From Strix aluco (Eukaryota > Chordata > Aves > Strigiformes > Strigidae), in contig NC_133933.1 in the NCBI RefSeq assembly GCF_031877795.1, positions 68,960,003-69,024,002 on the forward strand: a stretch of DNA of 64,000 bases, written 5' to 3'. This document shows positions 26,613 to 40,000 of the stretch, piece after piece. Both the position numbers and the translations under genes were made by a program. A model generated the notes under the pieces. The model did not search any database. It saw only the letters and a program-made list of their open reading frames with translations, and was not told the origin of the DNA. Each line of letters opens with the position of its first letter. Position 1 is the stretch's first letter.

Positions 26613-26628
26613 AAAAAAAAAAAAAAAA
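26613..26628 (+). repeat. A16 homopolymer
   Basis: A single run of 16 A. It could mark the tail of an old retroposed sequence on the plus strand, but the upstream sequence shows no polyadenylation signal or recognisable parent. Confidence 0.7.
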
Positions 26629-29600
26629 GATGTAAACAAACCATGGATTACACTCATCTGCAACATCAGGTAGTGCACAGTGCTATAGCTGTATTCGTCT
26701 CTCAGTCAAGCACAATGAAAAATAGTATCTAATTATTCCAAAAAGAAAACTAGTTCTCTGGCAAGACAATTGTGAATTACTCTCACAAAAATATTTGGTG
26801 GGGTTTACAGAAACTCATAAATGTGTTGAGGTTCACCATGAAGAGTAAGAAAACAAGAAGACTTTTCCAAGCAAACAAGCATCTTCTGTTTTTTCATTTG
26901 CCAATTCTTAGAAATAGTCATTGTGAGTTAACCTGCCATTGCTGGAGTTTTATGTTTTTCAGAGAATTATGTCTCCTACCTTGCTTCTAGCTATGACTTT
27001 ATTTCTTTTTCTTTAGGATCAGATTTTGTCTATCATCTGTCAGGTCAACAGCCCCGGGGAGCAACATGTGACCTAAGCAAGATATCTACAAATGCTGTCA
27101 TCTGCATCTGATTCAGTTGTTTTAACTGACCTCAGAGTTAATGGTGAGGAACAGGCAATTCCAGAACCTGAGTCCCCTTGTCCATACATAGACTTCTAAA
27201 AGAGGCCAGATGCATCATGTCCTCAAGATCAAGAAAGGAAATGGCTCCTTTCTTACCACTGACTGAAAAGGGGAGGACAGGGAGACTAGCTAAGAGACAA
27301 GAGACAAGATTGTAGTTAAGACACTAGATATTTAAATTTTAGATACAAGACAGAGGCACAGTGTCTTGAAAAAACAATTTTCTTCCATGTTTCAGAAGCA
27401 GGGATATTTTGTCCCTGACACTGTTGCTTCCCCCCGTCCCGTTATAACTCCACAGCATTAAAAATTAGACTTCTTCCTTTTTCTCAGGGAGAACAACTAC
27501 TAGGATTTCAAAATGGAGATGAAAAGGTATCCAAAAGGAAAAAATCTGGAATAAACAGATGTTCTAATTATATAATTGAGCTTAGCAGAGGAATAACATG
27601 ATCTAAAGAACAACTAATGACAATCAAAACCACATCTGCGGCATTTTATTCATATATCTGCTAGGCAGAGAGAGAAAACACAATTGGTGCAGAATCTGAG
27701 ACCCATGAAAAACAAAAGGATTATTTTCCATTGCCTTTTGTGAAAATTGGATTAGATTCTTGGTGCTCATAACAAAACATACAGTTTATTAGAATATCAG
27801 CTAGAAAAAAAGAAACACAATGGGAACATATGTATATTTGGTAAAACTGAAAGGCCTTTCCCCTTTCTTTTCAGCCTCAGGATCATCATTTTAAATAATG
27901 TTATCTACAAACAATCATAATTCCCCAGGCAACCACCATGTTGCAAGCATTGGCCACTAAATAAAAGTCTCAGAGGACAAAAGAGGGGAAAAGCTGATAA
28001 CCTGAGTGAATGACAAACCTCTGTTCATTTACCAGGAATCAGAGGAAACATTTCTTTGAGCATGAACATGTTGGACTTTGTGCATACTTACCATCTTAAT
28101 GCAGTTATTATATACAAGGTCATGACAGTATTAAATATGAAGTGCTATGGTACCACACCCAGGGGATATCTCTGGCATGTAAAGGTCTGGAAATAATCTG
28201 CTGCTTATCAGAGCTTTGAGCAGGGCCGGACACTGATCTGAAGGAGGGGGTGGGAAGCTGCAGGACATCTCCTGTGATCCCATGAAAGCCACATTTGCCA
28301 CCCTAGGCATTGCCACTTGGAGGGGAGCCACCAATTCTTATGTCTCTAAACCTTCCTGGTAAATCTAGACAGAAAATGAAGCTCCAGGCTGCTTTTCTCA
28401 AAGCTGAGCTTTGCTATCCTGTCGCAAACAACATTTGGTAAAACTCACAGTTTACAGCCACATAGGTTGTTCAGTATCATGGCAATGTGTATTTTTTCAG
28501 GTTATCTCAGCAAAGGAAAATATGGGATGCACTTCTGTAAAGACTGGAAATGATGGGGATAAACATCAAAACCTTTAAATCTGGAAGTGCATCACTGTGA
28601 AGCACTGAAGTACAGCCTAATAATCTGCAAGCAGGGTTGTTACACTGTGATGTTGATGTGAAATTTTCTAAACATTAATGAGTGTAGTAATATTCCTGTA
28701 AAGCTCTCATTTTGTGTGTGAATTTTAAGATTTTGGAAGGGAATGTTCTACTCTATGGTCACAGGCTTTTCCAAGAGAATATCTGCTTCCAGTTATTCAA
28801 ACACAGTCTCTGCTTCAAACCTGAGTATTATAGTTTGATATGGAGAGAGAACACATATGGAAAGAACAGGTGCTTATATCACAGTTCTTAACTGAATCAC
28901 TTTCAGGATATGGTTCAGAATTTCATTTTAATTCAAACTGAATCAGGATTAATTTTGTATGGTGTTTTATATGGTTTTGCGGTATTTGTATGAATCATTC
29001 GTTCTTATTTCTGGTCTGATAAAACAAGTAGTCATGAAATCTCATTTTCAGATTAACCAGCTGAAGTCATGTACATGTTTTCCCTGTTCAGAAGACACAA
29101 ATCTGCTGTTTTTACATTGTGTCAGGTTTGCAGCAGGTTTGAAAGACCATCTGTAGCAAATATACTGTTTTATATCATGCACTTTCCCTTCCAGTGCTCT
29201 AAGAGGAGACATTGAATGCTTTGTGGGAATTTTCCTGACCTCCTAATACTCACACCTTTCATGATTTTTCCAGAATAAATTAATTATTAAATGATTAATG
29301 CTCATTTTGACCATATGACTGGATTTCTCAAGCATTGGCAGAGGTGCATGTGCTCATCTCAATATACTTCCCTAATCAGGAATCACTGAAGTCATCTGAA
29401 GGTACCCCTACAAAACACCATGTTGTGTTGAGCAAATGCTCTGTTTGAAAGCCCATCTTCTGAGTTCATGCCGGAGCTCAGATCCTCAAGTGCACTGATG
29501 TGCTTAACTTCATGAAAACTGAAGATTAGGGTCTAGCTGTTTATCCTGGCAGGCCTTTCTAGCCATAAGCCAGGGGAGTGGGTGCAGACGGAGAATGAGT

Positions 29601-30149
29601 TTCTTTTCCACTATTAGAAATAAGCATTTGAGCTGAGGAGAGAAGCACACTGAGAGTTTATGAGACATTCCTCTGCACACCTTAAGGATTTGTCTCTCTG
29701 TTATAGAGACCCTAATGCATTTCACTATGTTCTCAGCAAAGCACAGTCTTGATTCTGGCCTTGTGCACTTTGGGAGCCTGTGGCTTCATTTTTTCAAGTC
29801 CAGTGATCTGTCTGTATTTCTACCTGAGGCTTCTGATGTGCTTCTGATAAGCTACAATTACAGGTGAACAGGTAAAACAAGAATTCAAGGGCACTGCTGA
29901 AATGCTGGGCTCAGCATCCCTTACTCCTCCCCTTCTATCACCACCTTTGTTTTTCTATGTTAAGAACATAACAGCAGCTGAGAAACAAATTACATAGATG
30001 CATGCCATTCTCTGTCTACTTATCTGGAACTCATCAGAGAATCTGACTACTTTCCATCTGTACAAGAGAAAAAAAAGAGTAATGTTAAAGTCCACCGAGA
30101 AATGTGAGTTAGATAGTAGTAAGATGTATTCAGATAGTACAGTAATGAT

Positions 30150-30181
30150 AGGGATGGATGCATGGATGCATGGATGTATGG
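30150..30181. repeat. GGATGCAT-type octamer repeat
   Basis: About four units of an eight-base word (GGATGCAT with variants GGATGTAT and a shortened first unit). It is a minor simple repeat. Confidence 0.7.
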
Positions 30182-33100
30182 TAGTGATTTCTGCACGGAG
30201 TTTAGTTTCCAATACAAAGTTTTATCTTCCACTCTCCTCCCATAAATTTAGCCTGAAGAGTGGAACTGGATACATTTTCCTGAGATAATATATTACAGAA
30301 AGGCCATAGATTTCATGGTCATTTTAAGCCAGAAATGCACCAGAAAGATGCATTTTTGTCTACCCTCACATTCAATTTCTTGTTACTATCTTCTTTCCCT
30401 TCTACTGCACCTGCACCTGCGCAGCGTGCACTAAACCAGGTCCCATGGGTGATACAGACTAAAACTAACTTGCAAAAAAAGAAACAGTGTCAATCTCTCC
30501 CTCTCCACTCCATCCTCCCAGTCTAGTTTTGCATAGATCCCTAGTGGTTTTGCTAGCATGGAATGAGAGGTAGTAGTGGGCAATCCAAAGGCAGAGGAGG
30601 ATAGACAGGGGACAGTGGTTCTTCAAGGTATCTGCCTGCATATCTACATATGGCAGGACCCAGGGAGGGTCTAGGCACAAGGCCCACACTGGGGGCTCTC
30701 TTTTCCTGCTCTGCCAGATCTCTGCAACTCTTTTTCTTAACAAAGCTAAATTACTGCTTGGTTTCTTTATGCAGCTGTGTGTATATGCCTATGTGGAAGT
30801 GCTTAAGTGTGTGTAGGAGACCCAGTATTTCAATAGGAAGGTAAACATCTGTGACCCCTACCTGATAAGAAGTTCATTCCAGTATCTCAGAAGGGTTGTT
30901 TGAGAGATTAACTAGTCATTGCTGGAATATGAGGGCTGTTGCCAACTGCTCTGAAAGTGAGTGCTTTTCCCAGGAAAGCTGGGGATCATCATGATACCAA
31001 ATGGTACAGTGATGCAGATCTATAACACAAACATGAGGGCTCTTGCCCTTTTCTGACACCAGCCCCTCCCTGCTTTGCACACATACTCCCTGTCATATGA
31101 TGCGGCAGTCTTGTTACTGCACAGACTTTCTTCTTCCCCACATCCACACTCAGGTTTCACCCGGCTCTGTAATCTCCATCTCCACCAGGTCGAAAAAGGT
31201 GAAAAAAATGCAAGTTCAGCTACAGTGGTAGTCCCAAACAGGCTCACTTATAAACTAACATAAAATGGGAGCCCTGTAGAGCTCAGTCCGTTCTGTCTTA
31301 TGAATCCCAAAGGAATAGTCATTAGGGGGATCATCTGGGTTCATTTCATTGTCACCTTTGGTGCCTTTTCATACAAGCCTGGAGTTTAGTTGATTTCTGG
31401 TAACTCCACAGTTGATGGGCAAGCAGGGAAAGAAACCGACATCATCGTGAAGGGCTGCCTCACGTGCACTGCTCCTCAAAGGCTGAAAGCAAAGTGTACC
31501 TGCATGCCAACAGCAGTGCTGAAAAAGCTCAGATGATGCTGGCTGATTGCTTTTAGCTAAGTGGTCCCAAGCAGAGTGTCCTGGTAGCACTTATTCTTGC
31601 CCTTTTAAGTCAGCAAACAAAACCAGAAAGAGCCTATTTTATCAGCCTGTGTCTCTGCTTGGCATTTGAAGTCATGAGAACTCTGAAATGTATTCCTGCT
31701 ACAGGTAGTTAGCAAGAGATCAAGCATGCCCAAAAATATACATTCAGTGACTTGAAATTCACGCAACGTTCTTGTTGCTACCCTGCTGGATAGACTGATA
31801 CACCATATGAATAGGCAGGCACCTTGAAAGAGCAGACGCTATTGTTGATATACACAAATGTTTGTATATACATCTATCTAAACTTTGTATTTACTGCAAA
31901 CAGAGCTCAACAAATCATTTGCACTAAGTGCTTTTCAATGAGTATTATTCTTCTGTTCACTGCTAACCCATTAATGCTTTTGCCATATGTTTCCCAGATT
32001 CTTCAGTATTTGATAAATGATTTCTAGTCAACACTTAAACTGTGCTACTTCCTTGAAGCTGCTTGGACAAGCTACTGGTTCATCCTCTGAACCAAACAAG
32101 AAGGAGCCCAACAAATCACCAGGACTCCAGACAGTAAGGTTGTCTGCAGAAGGAGACACTTCTTCAATGGAGAGGGCAGAGAGCAGTAGTAAACTGATGC
32201 TCAGCTGAAGCCATCTTCCTATTTAACCTCCTACTTACTTGCTTTCTCAAACCAGAATCAAACAGGGAAGATATCCTCTACCTTGAGACATGAGGAATCA
32301 GCCAAATGGCTCTCATTCCTTCTTGCCAGGTGGGCTGGGGGAAAACTGAAGCTGACCATTATAAGAAAAAGGAAATGCAATGTATTCATTTCAAAAAATC
32401 AAACAATGACTACTGAAGAAAAAATTTGTATTGTTTCCTCAGGTCTGTTTTCAAGTGTTTTCACTGACGGACTTGGTTACAGCACAAGCCACTCCCTGTA
32501 CCCTTAAAGAGCATTTAGGTCATCTGAAGTGCAAGAGCTTCCTGAAGTAGTTTCCACAGCAATCTTGTTCTCCGATCACCATGTCAGCCACATTTGCAGA
32601 ACTCAAGCATGTGTAGAAACTGCCTGCATGAACAGTTGGATCCTGCATGATTAATCCATGCTACTGAGATGACCTAAGTCAGCTTGCAATCTGTGCAGAA
32701 TCTCACCTTGCAAAAAAACAGAAAGAAAAATTGACAGTGTTTATGGTAAGAGAAAATCCCTAGATGTTGCTCTACAGCTGCCACTGTTAGCCAGGGAGTT
32801 CTCCATACAGTCCTCAGTTTATTTTCCTGCAGCCAGCTCTGCAGTTTTCCCTGTGTGCAGTGCCACAGACTTCCACCAAACCTTACAGCACCTCTATTCC
32901 AAAACCCCGTGTGGTCCACAGCCCACCTCTGATAAGTCCCACCATCTTTCCACACAGTCCTGCAATCCACTTTGTCCTATTCCCATAAACAGCCCTACAA
33001 ATCAACTCTCCCACCCCTGGAATGCATCTTCAACATATTTTCCCTTCAATGTATGCATGACTCTCTATGAAGCTCTGCACCCTATCTCCCCAAGTCCTAC

Positions 33101-33991
33101 CTCCTTTACAGTCTGCTTGCAAGTCATGTCACTGCCAGAGCAACAGCTAGGTGCCAGGACCTTAGGAGCTGTGTATGGCTGGCAGTTTTTTGAAGTCCAT
33201 GATTCCTAGGTGCTTGGTTTGTGTCTTGGCAATTGAACAAGCCTCCAGTGAGTGCTCTGGGGCTGCTTGAACAAAGCATTTAAGGACATGCCTAACTTCA
33301 GGAGCAGAAGTGATGACATTAAAGGCAACACAACTATTCACACACTCATAAATAAACATTTGTGCCACTGCTTTGCCAGACTGGGACTGATTTCATTCGA
33401 AAATCAGCCTTACAGATGAAGTTCTTAGTGTCTGAACTTTTCTCCTGCTGTTTTTAATAGAAAATGTCCTCATTTAGAAACAGGTCTTTCCCATGCACAC
33501 CACAGGGGAAAGTAATTATATGTGATAGAAGTCATGACTTCTAAGAGGAGATATAAGGTATCTGATTCCCTTTCTTCTTTATAGACTTATGCTTAGATCA
33601 TTGCTGGTTTAATTAACTCTTAAATTTTAATTATCCTGTGGACTATCGATCTGAATAAATGATCTCATGAACAAAACCTAGCTTTTAGGTCAGCATAGCA
33701 AAACTCCTTTTTTAATGTAAGAGGGAAAAATTGCTCAATTAAACTACACATTCTCAAATCCCCCTAGTCTGCTTTGACCATCTGATTTCATTAAAAGCCA
33801 GAGCAGCTCCCAGTGAAACAAGTCACATGCTCAGGCTGAAGGGAAATGCATGACTCTCTTGAGCCTTCCTGCAGTACCTGTATCATCACGTTCAGTCCCT
33901 ATATAATCATGCTGCCAACACCTCAGGTCTCACATGCTGAATGTGAGACTGGGAAAGTAGATGTTGGTTGCTTTGTCTTTTCTCCCCTTTC

Positions 33992-33996
33992 CCCTC
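33992..33996 (+). repeat. Target-site duplication, left copy (CCCTC)
   Basis: This is the base-for-base partner of 34,620-34,624 across the LTR. The perfect match of the flanks is the main evidence for the exact LTR boundaries. The surrounding sequence is C-rich, so part of the match could be chance. Confidence 0.7.
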
Positions 33997-34264
33997 TGTA
34001 CTGGGTCTGACTGTGCCAGAATTGGTTTTCCCCTGTAGCAGCCCTCATGGTGCTGTGTTTTATGTTGGGAGCTGGCAGGGTGTTGATAGCACACTGGTGG
34101 TGTGGCTACTGCTGAGTAGTGCTTACACAGCACCAAGGCTCTTTCCAACATTTCCTCCCCCCCCAGTGGGACGGGGTGGGCAAGATCTTGGGAGGGGACA
34201 CAACCAGGACAGCTGACCCGAACTGACCAAAGGGATATTCCATACCATGTGACATCTGCTCAGG

Positions 34265-34270
34265 TATAAA
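34265..34270 (+). promoter_or_regulatory. LTR TATA box
   Basis: TATAAA in the context GGTATAAAGCTGGG, about 268 bases into the LTR, at the position of the promoter in this LTR type. It would mark the U3/R boundary on the plus strand. Current activity is unknown. Confidence 0.65.
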
Positions 34271-34387
34271 GCTGGGAAAAAGGAGGAAGGGGGTGGGGTC
34301 ACCCTTGGTCCTCCAAGGCAACCACTATACGTATTGTAGCCCTGCTTCCCGAGAAGGCCCGACATCGCCTGTTCATGGGAAGTAGAG

Positions 34388-34393
34388 AATAAA
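34388..34393 (+). terminator. LTR polyadenylation signal AATAAA
   Basis: AATAAA about 120 bases downstream of the TATA box, as expected for the R region of a retroviral LTR. A second variant, ATTAAA, lies at 34,447-34,452. Which one served as the signal cannot be told from sequence. Confidence 0.5.
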
Positions 34394-34619
34394 TCTGTTT
34401 TCTTTTTTTTGCTTTCGCGCATGGACCTTTGCTTCGCTTTGCTTGTATTAAAACTGCTTTTGTTTTACCCACAAGGGTTAGTTTTTGGTTTTGTTTTTTT
34501 TTTCCCTATCTTATTTTCTTTCCCCTCTTTGCCCTGTTGAGAAAAAAAGGGGGAAGTGGGGGGAAGTGATAGAGCGACTTGGTGGGTACCTGGCATTTAG
34601 CCAAGGTCAAACCACCACA

Positions 34620-34624
34620 CCCTC
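34620..34624 (+). repeat. Target-site duplication, right copy (CCCTC)
   Basis: Immediately follows the CA end of the LTR and repeats the five bases before its TG start. Confidence 0.7.
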
Positions 34625-36260
34625 CCTGCCCTCTTCTCAAATGCCCTGTATCACAAACACCTGCAGAACAGCACCCTTCTGCTGCAATCCCACCCAGTGG
34701 GTGCAGCTGGTCGGTGGGTCATAGATCAGGTTGACCAGCTGCCTACAGTGTGGGCAGCTGGGATGTGTAGGAGAGGCCTTGACAGCTGGGGATTTGCCAT
34801 CTGAGAGACCATATGTCCCTGGGACCTTGCAGGAGGTGGCACCTGCCAGCCACCGCCTGTGCCTGATGTGACATGGCTTCACCATCCTGGGGTGATCCAT
34901 GGGGCTGGCTGCTTTCCCCTTTGGGGTGCTCCAGGATGGAGCATTCTTGGGCTTCTTGGGGCAGTGATACTGCCCTGATTCTCCTTTCATACCAGTGTCA
35001 TCCCACTGGCCAGCAGAGCAAAAAATCAACAGAAGCAAGCTGCAGTCAAATCTACTGTCTTCTCCTGTGCCATATTCATTTATCCTGTCTGTATTCATTC
35101 CTTTGCAGAAGTAACGGAATAGAAACAAATGAATGCCACATACTAAATGTATCTAGGAATTTAGCAATCCAGCTTGTACTTCTAGTGAGATTTAGTGGTA
35201 CTAAAATTGTAAGCATTTTGACATACCTGCCTTAAGAGCCTACAGAAAAAGCTGAAACCAAAATTTTAAAAAAACTTTAAAAAGAAGAGGAAGTATTTTT
35301 AAAAGTGTGTTTTCTTAAGTGTTTTTCTAGAGCCACCTGAGGAAGAATTGCCTACATTCAGCTGAGATGTGGCAGTGGCAGATACCCTGTTGAGGTGGTG
35401 GAGGCAAGAAGCATGAGGCTATGTTTGTTGCTGATACGCTCACTGGGAAAGATAAACAGGTGCAAGTGGGTTTAAAGTAGAAAACTAGTGTGACTTCCTT
35501 CAAATTTCATTTGCAGGGGCTGTGCAAACCAGGACAGCTTGTGCATTCAGGGACAGAGAGGTCAAAGAAAAAAAGTTTGGAAGGACAGAAGAACAGCCTG
35601 CTCCACACATTTGAGTCTTCTGTTTGCCTTGCCCAACATCCCTGATGGCAGCTTCACATATTACCCATAGACAGAGGTATGGTGGTATGTAGTGTAAGAC
35701 CTGGCCAAGGGCTGCAGCCGTCATGCCTGTTCAGAACAGCCATGCCTATGTAGGTGATGTATGCACAGGACAGCATTTCCTGATGTGATGCTGACAGCTA
35801 GGTGATTTTTTACAAGCTGCCTGTTTCCAGGAGTGTTGCCCTTGGTCAGGTCTTGATGAGTTCACTGGGAGCTGGAAGTGCTCCATACTAATGCAAATCC
35901 GTTGACTTTTTTATGAATGTAAATGTCTGTCTCAAAAAAGAAACTCTGCTCAAAGACATCCGTAAGATGCGGCTGCTGGTTCCATAAATCATTTTGCTGG
36001 GAAGATTCAGTCAACCTAATGGAAGATGAAAATTAGGGCTGAGCTTGCTCTTGCAGCTTTGCCCACTGGTGCTGCATGCCTCTGCATCCGAGATAGTCCT
36101 TCAGACTCACCTTGTCCGTGAGGGAGAGAAATGGGTGTTCCTGGGCCATGACTCCCCTTGGCCCCAAGCAGACATCTGCAACGGGGTAAGGAGGTGCCAA
36201 CAGCTGCTCAGCTGTCCCCATACCTTCTTTGCAAAGGCCCCAGCAGAGTGGCAGGGGCAT
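34625..36260. other. Non-coding sequence downstream of LTR, no gene seen
   Basis: Mixed composition, GC-richer than the window average at 34.65-35.0 kb. A 163-codon minus-strand frame (34,637-35,128) begins just outside the LTR flank but has no recognisable domain, and overlapping frames exist on the plus strand. It does not resemble retroviral internal sequence. Confidence 0.5.
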
Positions 36261-37055
36261 GCGAGCTCAACCCCTTGACTAACGCTCGCCATTATCTCCC
36301 TCTGGATCACAGCAGCAGCGCTTTTATCAGATTGCAGAGGCCGAGCTGTTAAGATGATGACCGGTTTCCAAGCTGGTTCATTGGGGCTGTTCCCAGCTGC
36401 CTCCCCTCTCCCCCACCACTGCCACCCACCACTGGCAGCCCCCACACTCCCTCCTGTCCCTGCCATGGGGATGCTGCTGGAAGCAGGTGCCCCTCACCAG
36501 GGCAGCTTGCACTCGCGCTGTGCCACACAGGCCTGGGCAGCCAGGCCCTCTGGCAGAGGTGCAGGGCTGGTCGGGAGGAGGCCAGGTAGGAGGTGGGTCA
36601 TTCCTGAAGAGGGTTGGAAAAGCCACTTGGAGCAGGCTAGTCCCACTGCTGGGCTTCGCCCCGGCGTGCCGATGTGGAATGCAGCTGTGTGGCCTCATCG
36701 AGGGCTCCTGGGCCCTCCGAAGCCCTGCGGAGGAGAAGGCATCTCTGATGGGCCTTGAGCCACTGCTCGCTCCCCTTGCCCAAACACTTTTTTTTTAATA
36801 GCTGATGTAGTTGAATTCTAGCTAAACTCACTGTGACCGGAGGCAGGGATAAACCCATGGGCAAGTGATCAAGTGATTAAGACCAGAAAACAAAGCTGGG
36901 CCTGCAGCACTTCAGGACAAGTCACCGGCAGCCTGACAAGGAGCTCTTTGTGCTCTGCCAGGAAGCACCATCGTTGGCCGTGCTGCCCCGCGTGCTGCGT
37001 TCTCCGAAAAACAAACCTCTGCCCAGGGCTCATGGCTTCAGGTTTTATTAGAGCG
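36261..37055. other. GC-rich segment with clustered CpG
   Basis: I count 26 CpG dinucleotides over about 790 bases, clearly denser than in the surrounding sequence. Part of it (36,261-36,370) mixes CpGs with words such as CCATTATCTCC and GCTTTTATCAGATTG. Several overlapping open frames here arise because GC-rich sequence has few stop codons. It could be a small regulatory element or simply a GC-rich patch. No promoter elements or exon can be assigned. Confidence 0.45.
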
Positions 37056-40000
37056 TGCTGGTATTTTCATGGGGGCTTTTCTTCCCTTCCCCCTCCCACT
37101 TCTTCATGTTCATCCCTCCCTGATGCACCACACCCAGGCGGCACAGCAGGCCAGGTAGCTCTACCTGCCAGCCCCAGCTGCTACTAATTTACCTCCCGGG
37201 CTGCCCCCAGCCAGTGAGCAGCACAGCTTCTCAGTTCTGATAAGTTCCAGCTCTTCAGCATTGCAACATTATTAGCTGAGTCTACCAGAGACGCTCGTGA
37301 TCAGTAAAAGGGGCAGCTTTTATTGCAGTCGTCTGCCCTTTACTCATAAAAACACCACCTTTTCATCTTCTTGTTGCGCTGCTTGTCAAGTTGCTGGTCA
37401 GAGACAGAAGGAAATGCCTACTTAGACGTCAGGGAAGGTGACATGGCTGTCAAACATGCAGGCAATTCAACACCACCAGGAGCCACAGGCTGCCTGCAAA
37501 GACAGAGGGAAGTGTGGATACATTGTGCCAAAAGTAATTTTCTAGCAGTTCAGAGTAAAATGTTAAATTGATTTAAATTAAATTGAATTAATCACTGTGG
37601 AACTGCTGTACTGCCATGTACACTCACCTTTCTTCATACTTGGTCCCAATCCTCATCTACTGCTGCAGCACTGAGGATCTCTGCTGGGGTCAGGGATTTC
37701 CTAGACAGGAATACAGCATCACAAAGCATCTGTGCAGAGTCTGATCCATCTGCTATGTTTGCTTACTTGCTCTGTGTACTTGCTCTACTGTGAGTCAGAT
37801 GTAAGCATTAAATCCAACATGCCAGCATATATATGACTACCATGTGTGCAGCGATTATCTGTGCTGCATGTGTGCACTATATGAAAACATACAGATGTTC
37901 TCAACCAATATCCAGATATGTATATTATAATCACATAGCTCAGGAAGTGTGAAGGAACCCAGAGGAGAGAATATGAGAAAACTGTACTTGGTTTAAAGCT
38001 CCTTTTTCCTGCCTTAACAGTGTAGAAAGTCATTAGTGTAAATGCAAATAGGGCCTGCAGAAATTTCCTCAGCAGAAGTTTAATAGCACACTGCAATCAG
38101 ACACACAGCTACTCCTGAGCAAACGCTTCATGCTTTAGATGACATGTGGCACCGAGTTAATGTAAGCTATGCAATTACCCACCAAATGGTTATCACTGAA
38201 CCGATAGCTTGTACAGTAGTAGCTTTCATGGCTAATAACTGAAAATAGAATCAGACCTCACGAGCTGTGTAACTGTGCACTCTTTAAAATTAATTCCTAT
38301 TACATGGTAGGATGGGTTATATTTACACCACAGAAGCAGATACCAAACATAATTTTTGCGAAAATAAAATTGCTATAATTATTTTGATTGTGTTGCCTAG
38401 AAAATGAGATTTTTAATTTCTCAAACATGTTAAGAACTTTTGAAATACATAAGGGCACAGAAAAATTGGATAAAAAGAACAAATGTGCCTGTTTTAATGT
38501 ATGTGCATTGGCCAACATGAATGAATAAGCTCAGTAACAAGATTCTCATCTTGGAATGTTGGACACAAAAGTTAATTATCACTTTCCAACCTCTTAAATA
38601 TGTTTGTAATATTCAGACAGTCAGGATATAGCGATCTCTATGTATGATAGCACATTGCAGATGTTCCTCTCCCATGCCTCTCTACATGCTGATCAAATGA
38701 CGCTTGCTGTCCTGGAACTATATTTCATCCACATGTTCCCTCCATCCTCACCCACTCTTCCCAAGAACAACAACAGAGAGCTCTGCATGGATATATTAAC
38801 AGTGAGAAAGTGATGACTGGTTACATGAGTCTGGACTTGCTCAGGCTCACAGCTGGCCAAACAAACCTCCCTGCATGCTGTAGCCCGCTCTTCTATTGAT
38901 GAATCACAAGCGGCAATTGAAGCATTTAAAAGCAATAAACTAGTTTCTACTAGCCTGTGTTTCAACCTGCTATTTTAAGGGGGATATGTTGGAGTGGGTA
39001 AAGTAGCTTGAGCCCTTCTTCTCCTTTCATTAGCTCCGGCTGATGTCAGGTGGTTTGTTCACGGCTGCAGGGCTGACAAGCTTTCACATTTCTGTCGGGA
39101 CTATACCCTACATATATTTTCTTCTTCAGTAGTCACAGAACTTGTTGGCTGATGTGAACCAAATTTGACAGCCCTCAAATATATTTTTCCTGCAAGGGTC
39201 ACAAGGACAGGCAGCTATTGGAGGGGTTTTTAAGTGAGGCTCAGACCTTCAGAAACTATGGATATTATCTGCAGAAAGAAAAAGTCAGATAAAAGCAACG
39301 AGCACAAAACATGAAGTCAGGTTTCTTACAGGGCTGTGTCTCTCGGCTGATTTAACAGAGCAATATTAATATTTTCTGTCCCCTCTCCAGATTCTGCTTC
39401 ATTTTTTCACCTTCCAACTCCCCTCCAGAATAATGTTCTGGCAGTAAAGACTTTTGAGGGTTTTATTCTTACCTTGACTTTGATTCAAATCAACAAGTAG
39501 GTTCAAAAGCTAAGGGGAAAGAGAGCTACATATACAGACAGCTCACTTAGATGTGTTTCCATTTCAAAAAAGTCTAAAAACGTGAATGAAAGAAGCATGC
39601 CAATAATTTTTGGCTTACACCAAAGATTATTTTTTTCTTCTGCTCACAGAATAACTTCGTTTGTGACAAAGGTTTTGTAAAAACCCAGGTATTTCTCATT
39701 GGCAATTTACAGAAGTGACCATATTCTGAAAATACTTTTAGGCTTCTTCTTTTGGCGTAGCCTTTCTCTGTTTCTCTCTTATCTGGCTGGAAATTTCAGA
39801 AATCTTAAGCTTCAGGTTCACAGAAGGACTACCATGCACAAGCTCAGTTATTTGCTAGTCCTGGGATAGGGTCCTCATACAGTGCAGGGGAGAACTGCAT
39901 GCCACAGAATGGATAAAACAGGAGGGAAGGCAAGCTGATGGGGCACTCTGACAACGGGGCTAAAACTCCCATATTCCACTTCTTGAAGGAAAGTATCTGA

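Larger units (their letters stand above)
23931..33996. other. Non-coding unique sequence with simple repeats, no gene seen
   Basis: Mostly AT-rich unique sequence. It contains a purine-rich stretch at 23,996-24,050, a T run at 25,830-25,844, an A16 run at 26,613-26,628 and an octamer repeat near 30,150. A 12-base direct repeat with period 14 lies at 26,516-26,541. The 164-codon frame at 23,924-24,418 reads through the purine-rich tract and shows no domain. No exon is recognised. Confidence 0.55.
33997..34619 (+). mobile_element. Solitary LTR of an avian endogenous retrovirus
   Basis: A 623-base LTR starting TGTACTGGG and ending CACCACA, so it has the TG...CA ends of a retroviral LTR. It is flanked by a perfect 5-bp direct repeat CCCTC (33,992-33,996 and 34,620-34,624). 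The interior follows an LTR family that I recall as widespread in bird genomes: GCTGAGTAGTGCTTACACAG, GACAGCTGACC, GACCAAAGGGATATTCCATA, a TATAAA box, AATAAA and ATTAAA signals, a T-rich stretch and a final TCAAACCACCACA. No gag, pol or env sequence adjoins it, so it is the product of recombination between two LTRs that removed the internal genes. Five-base duplications favour an ERVL-like (class III) origin, but the family name is not confirmed. Confidence 0.88.

Noticed and set aside
34637..35128. Minus-strand frame of 163 codons just outside the LTR
   Set aside because: Its cysteine and proline content catches the eye, but no zinc-finger or retroviral spacing is present and nothing matches a known retroviral protein. 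It overlaps a plus-strand frame in GC-richer sequence.
36354..36798. Overlapping frames in the GC-rich patch as a possible gene
   Set aside because: All frames on both strands stay open because stop codons are rare in GC-rich DNA. None shows a family signature.
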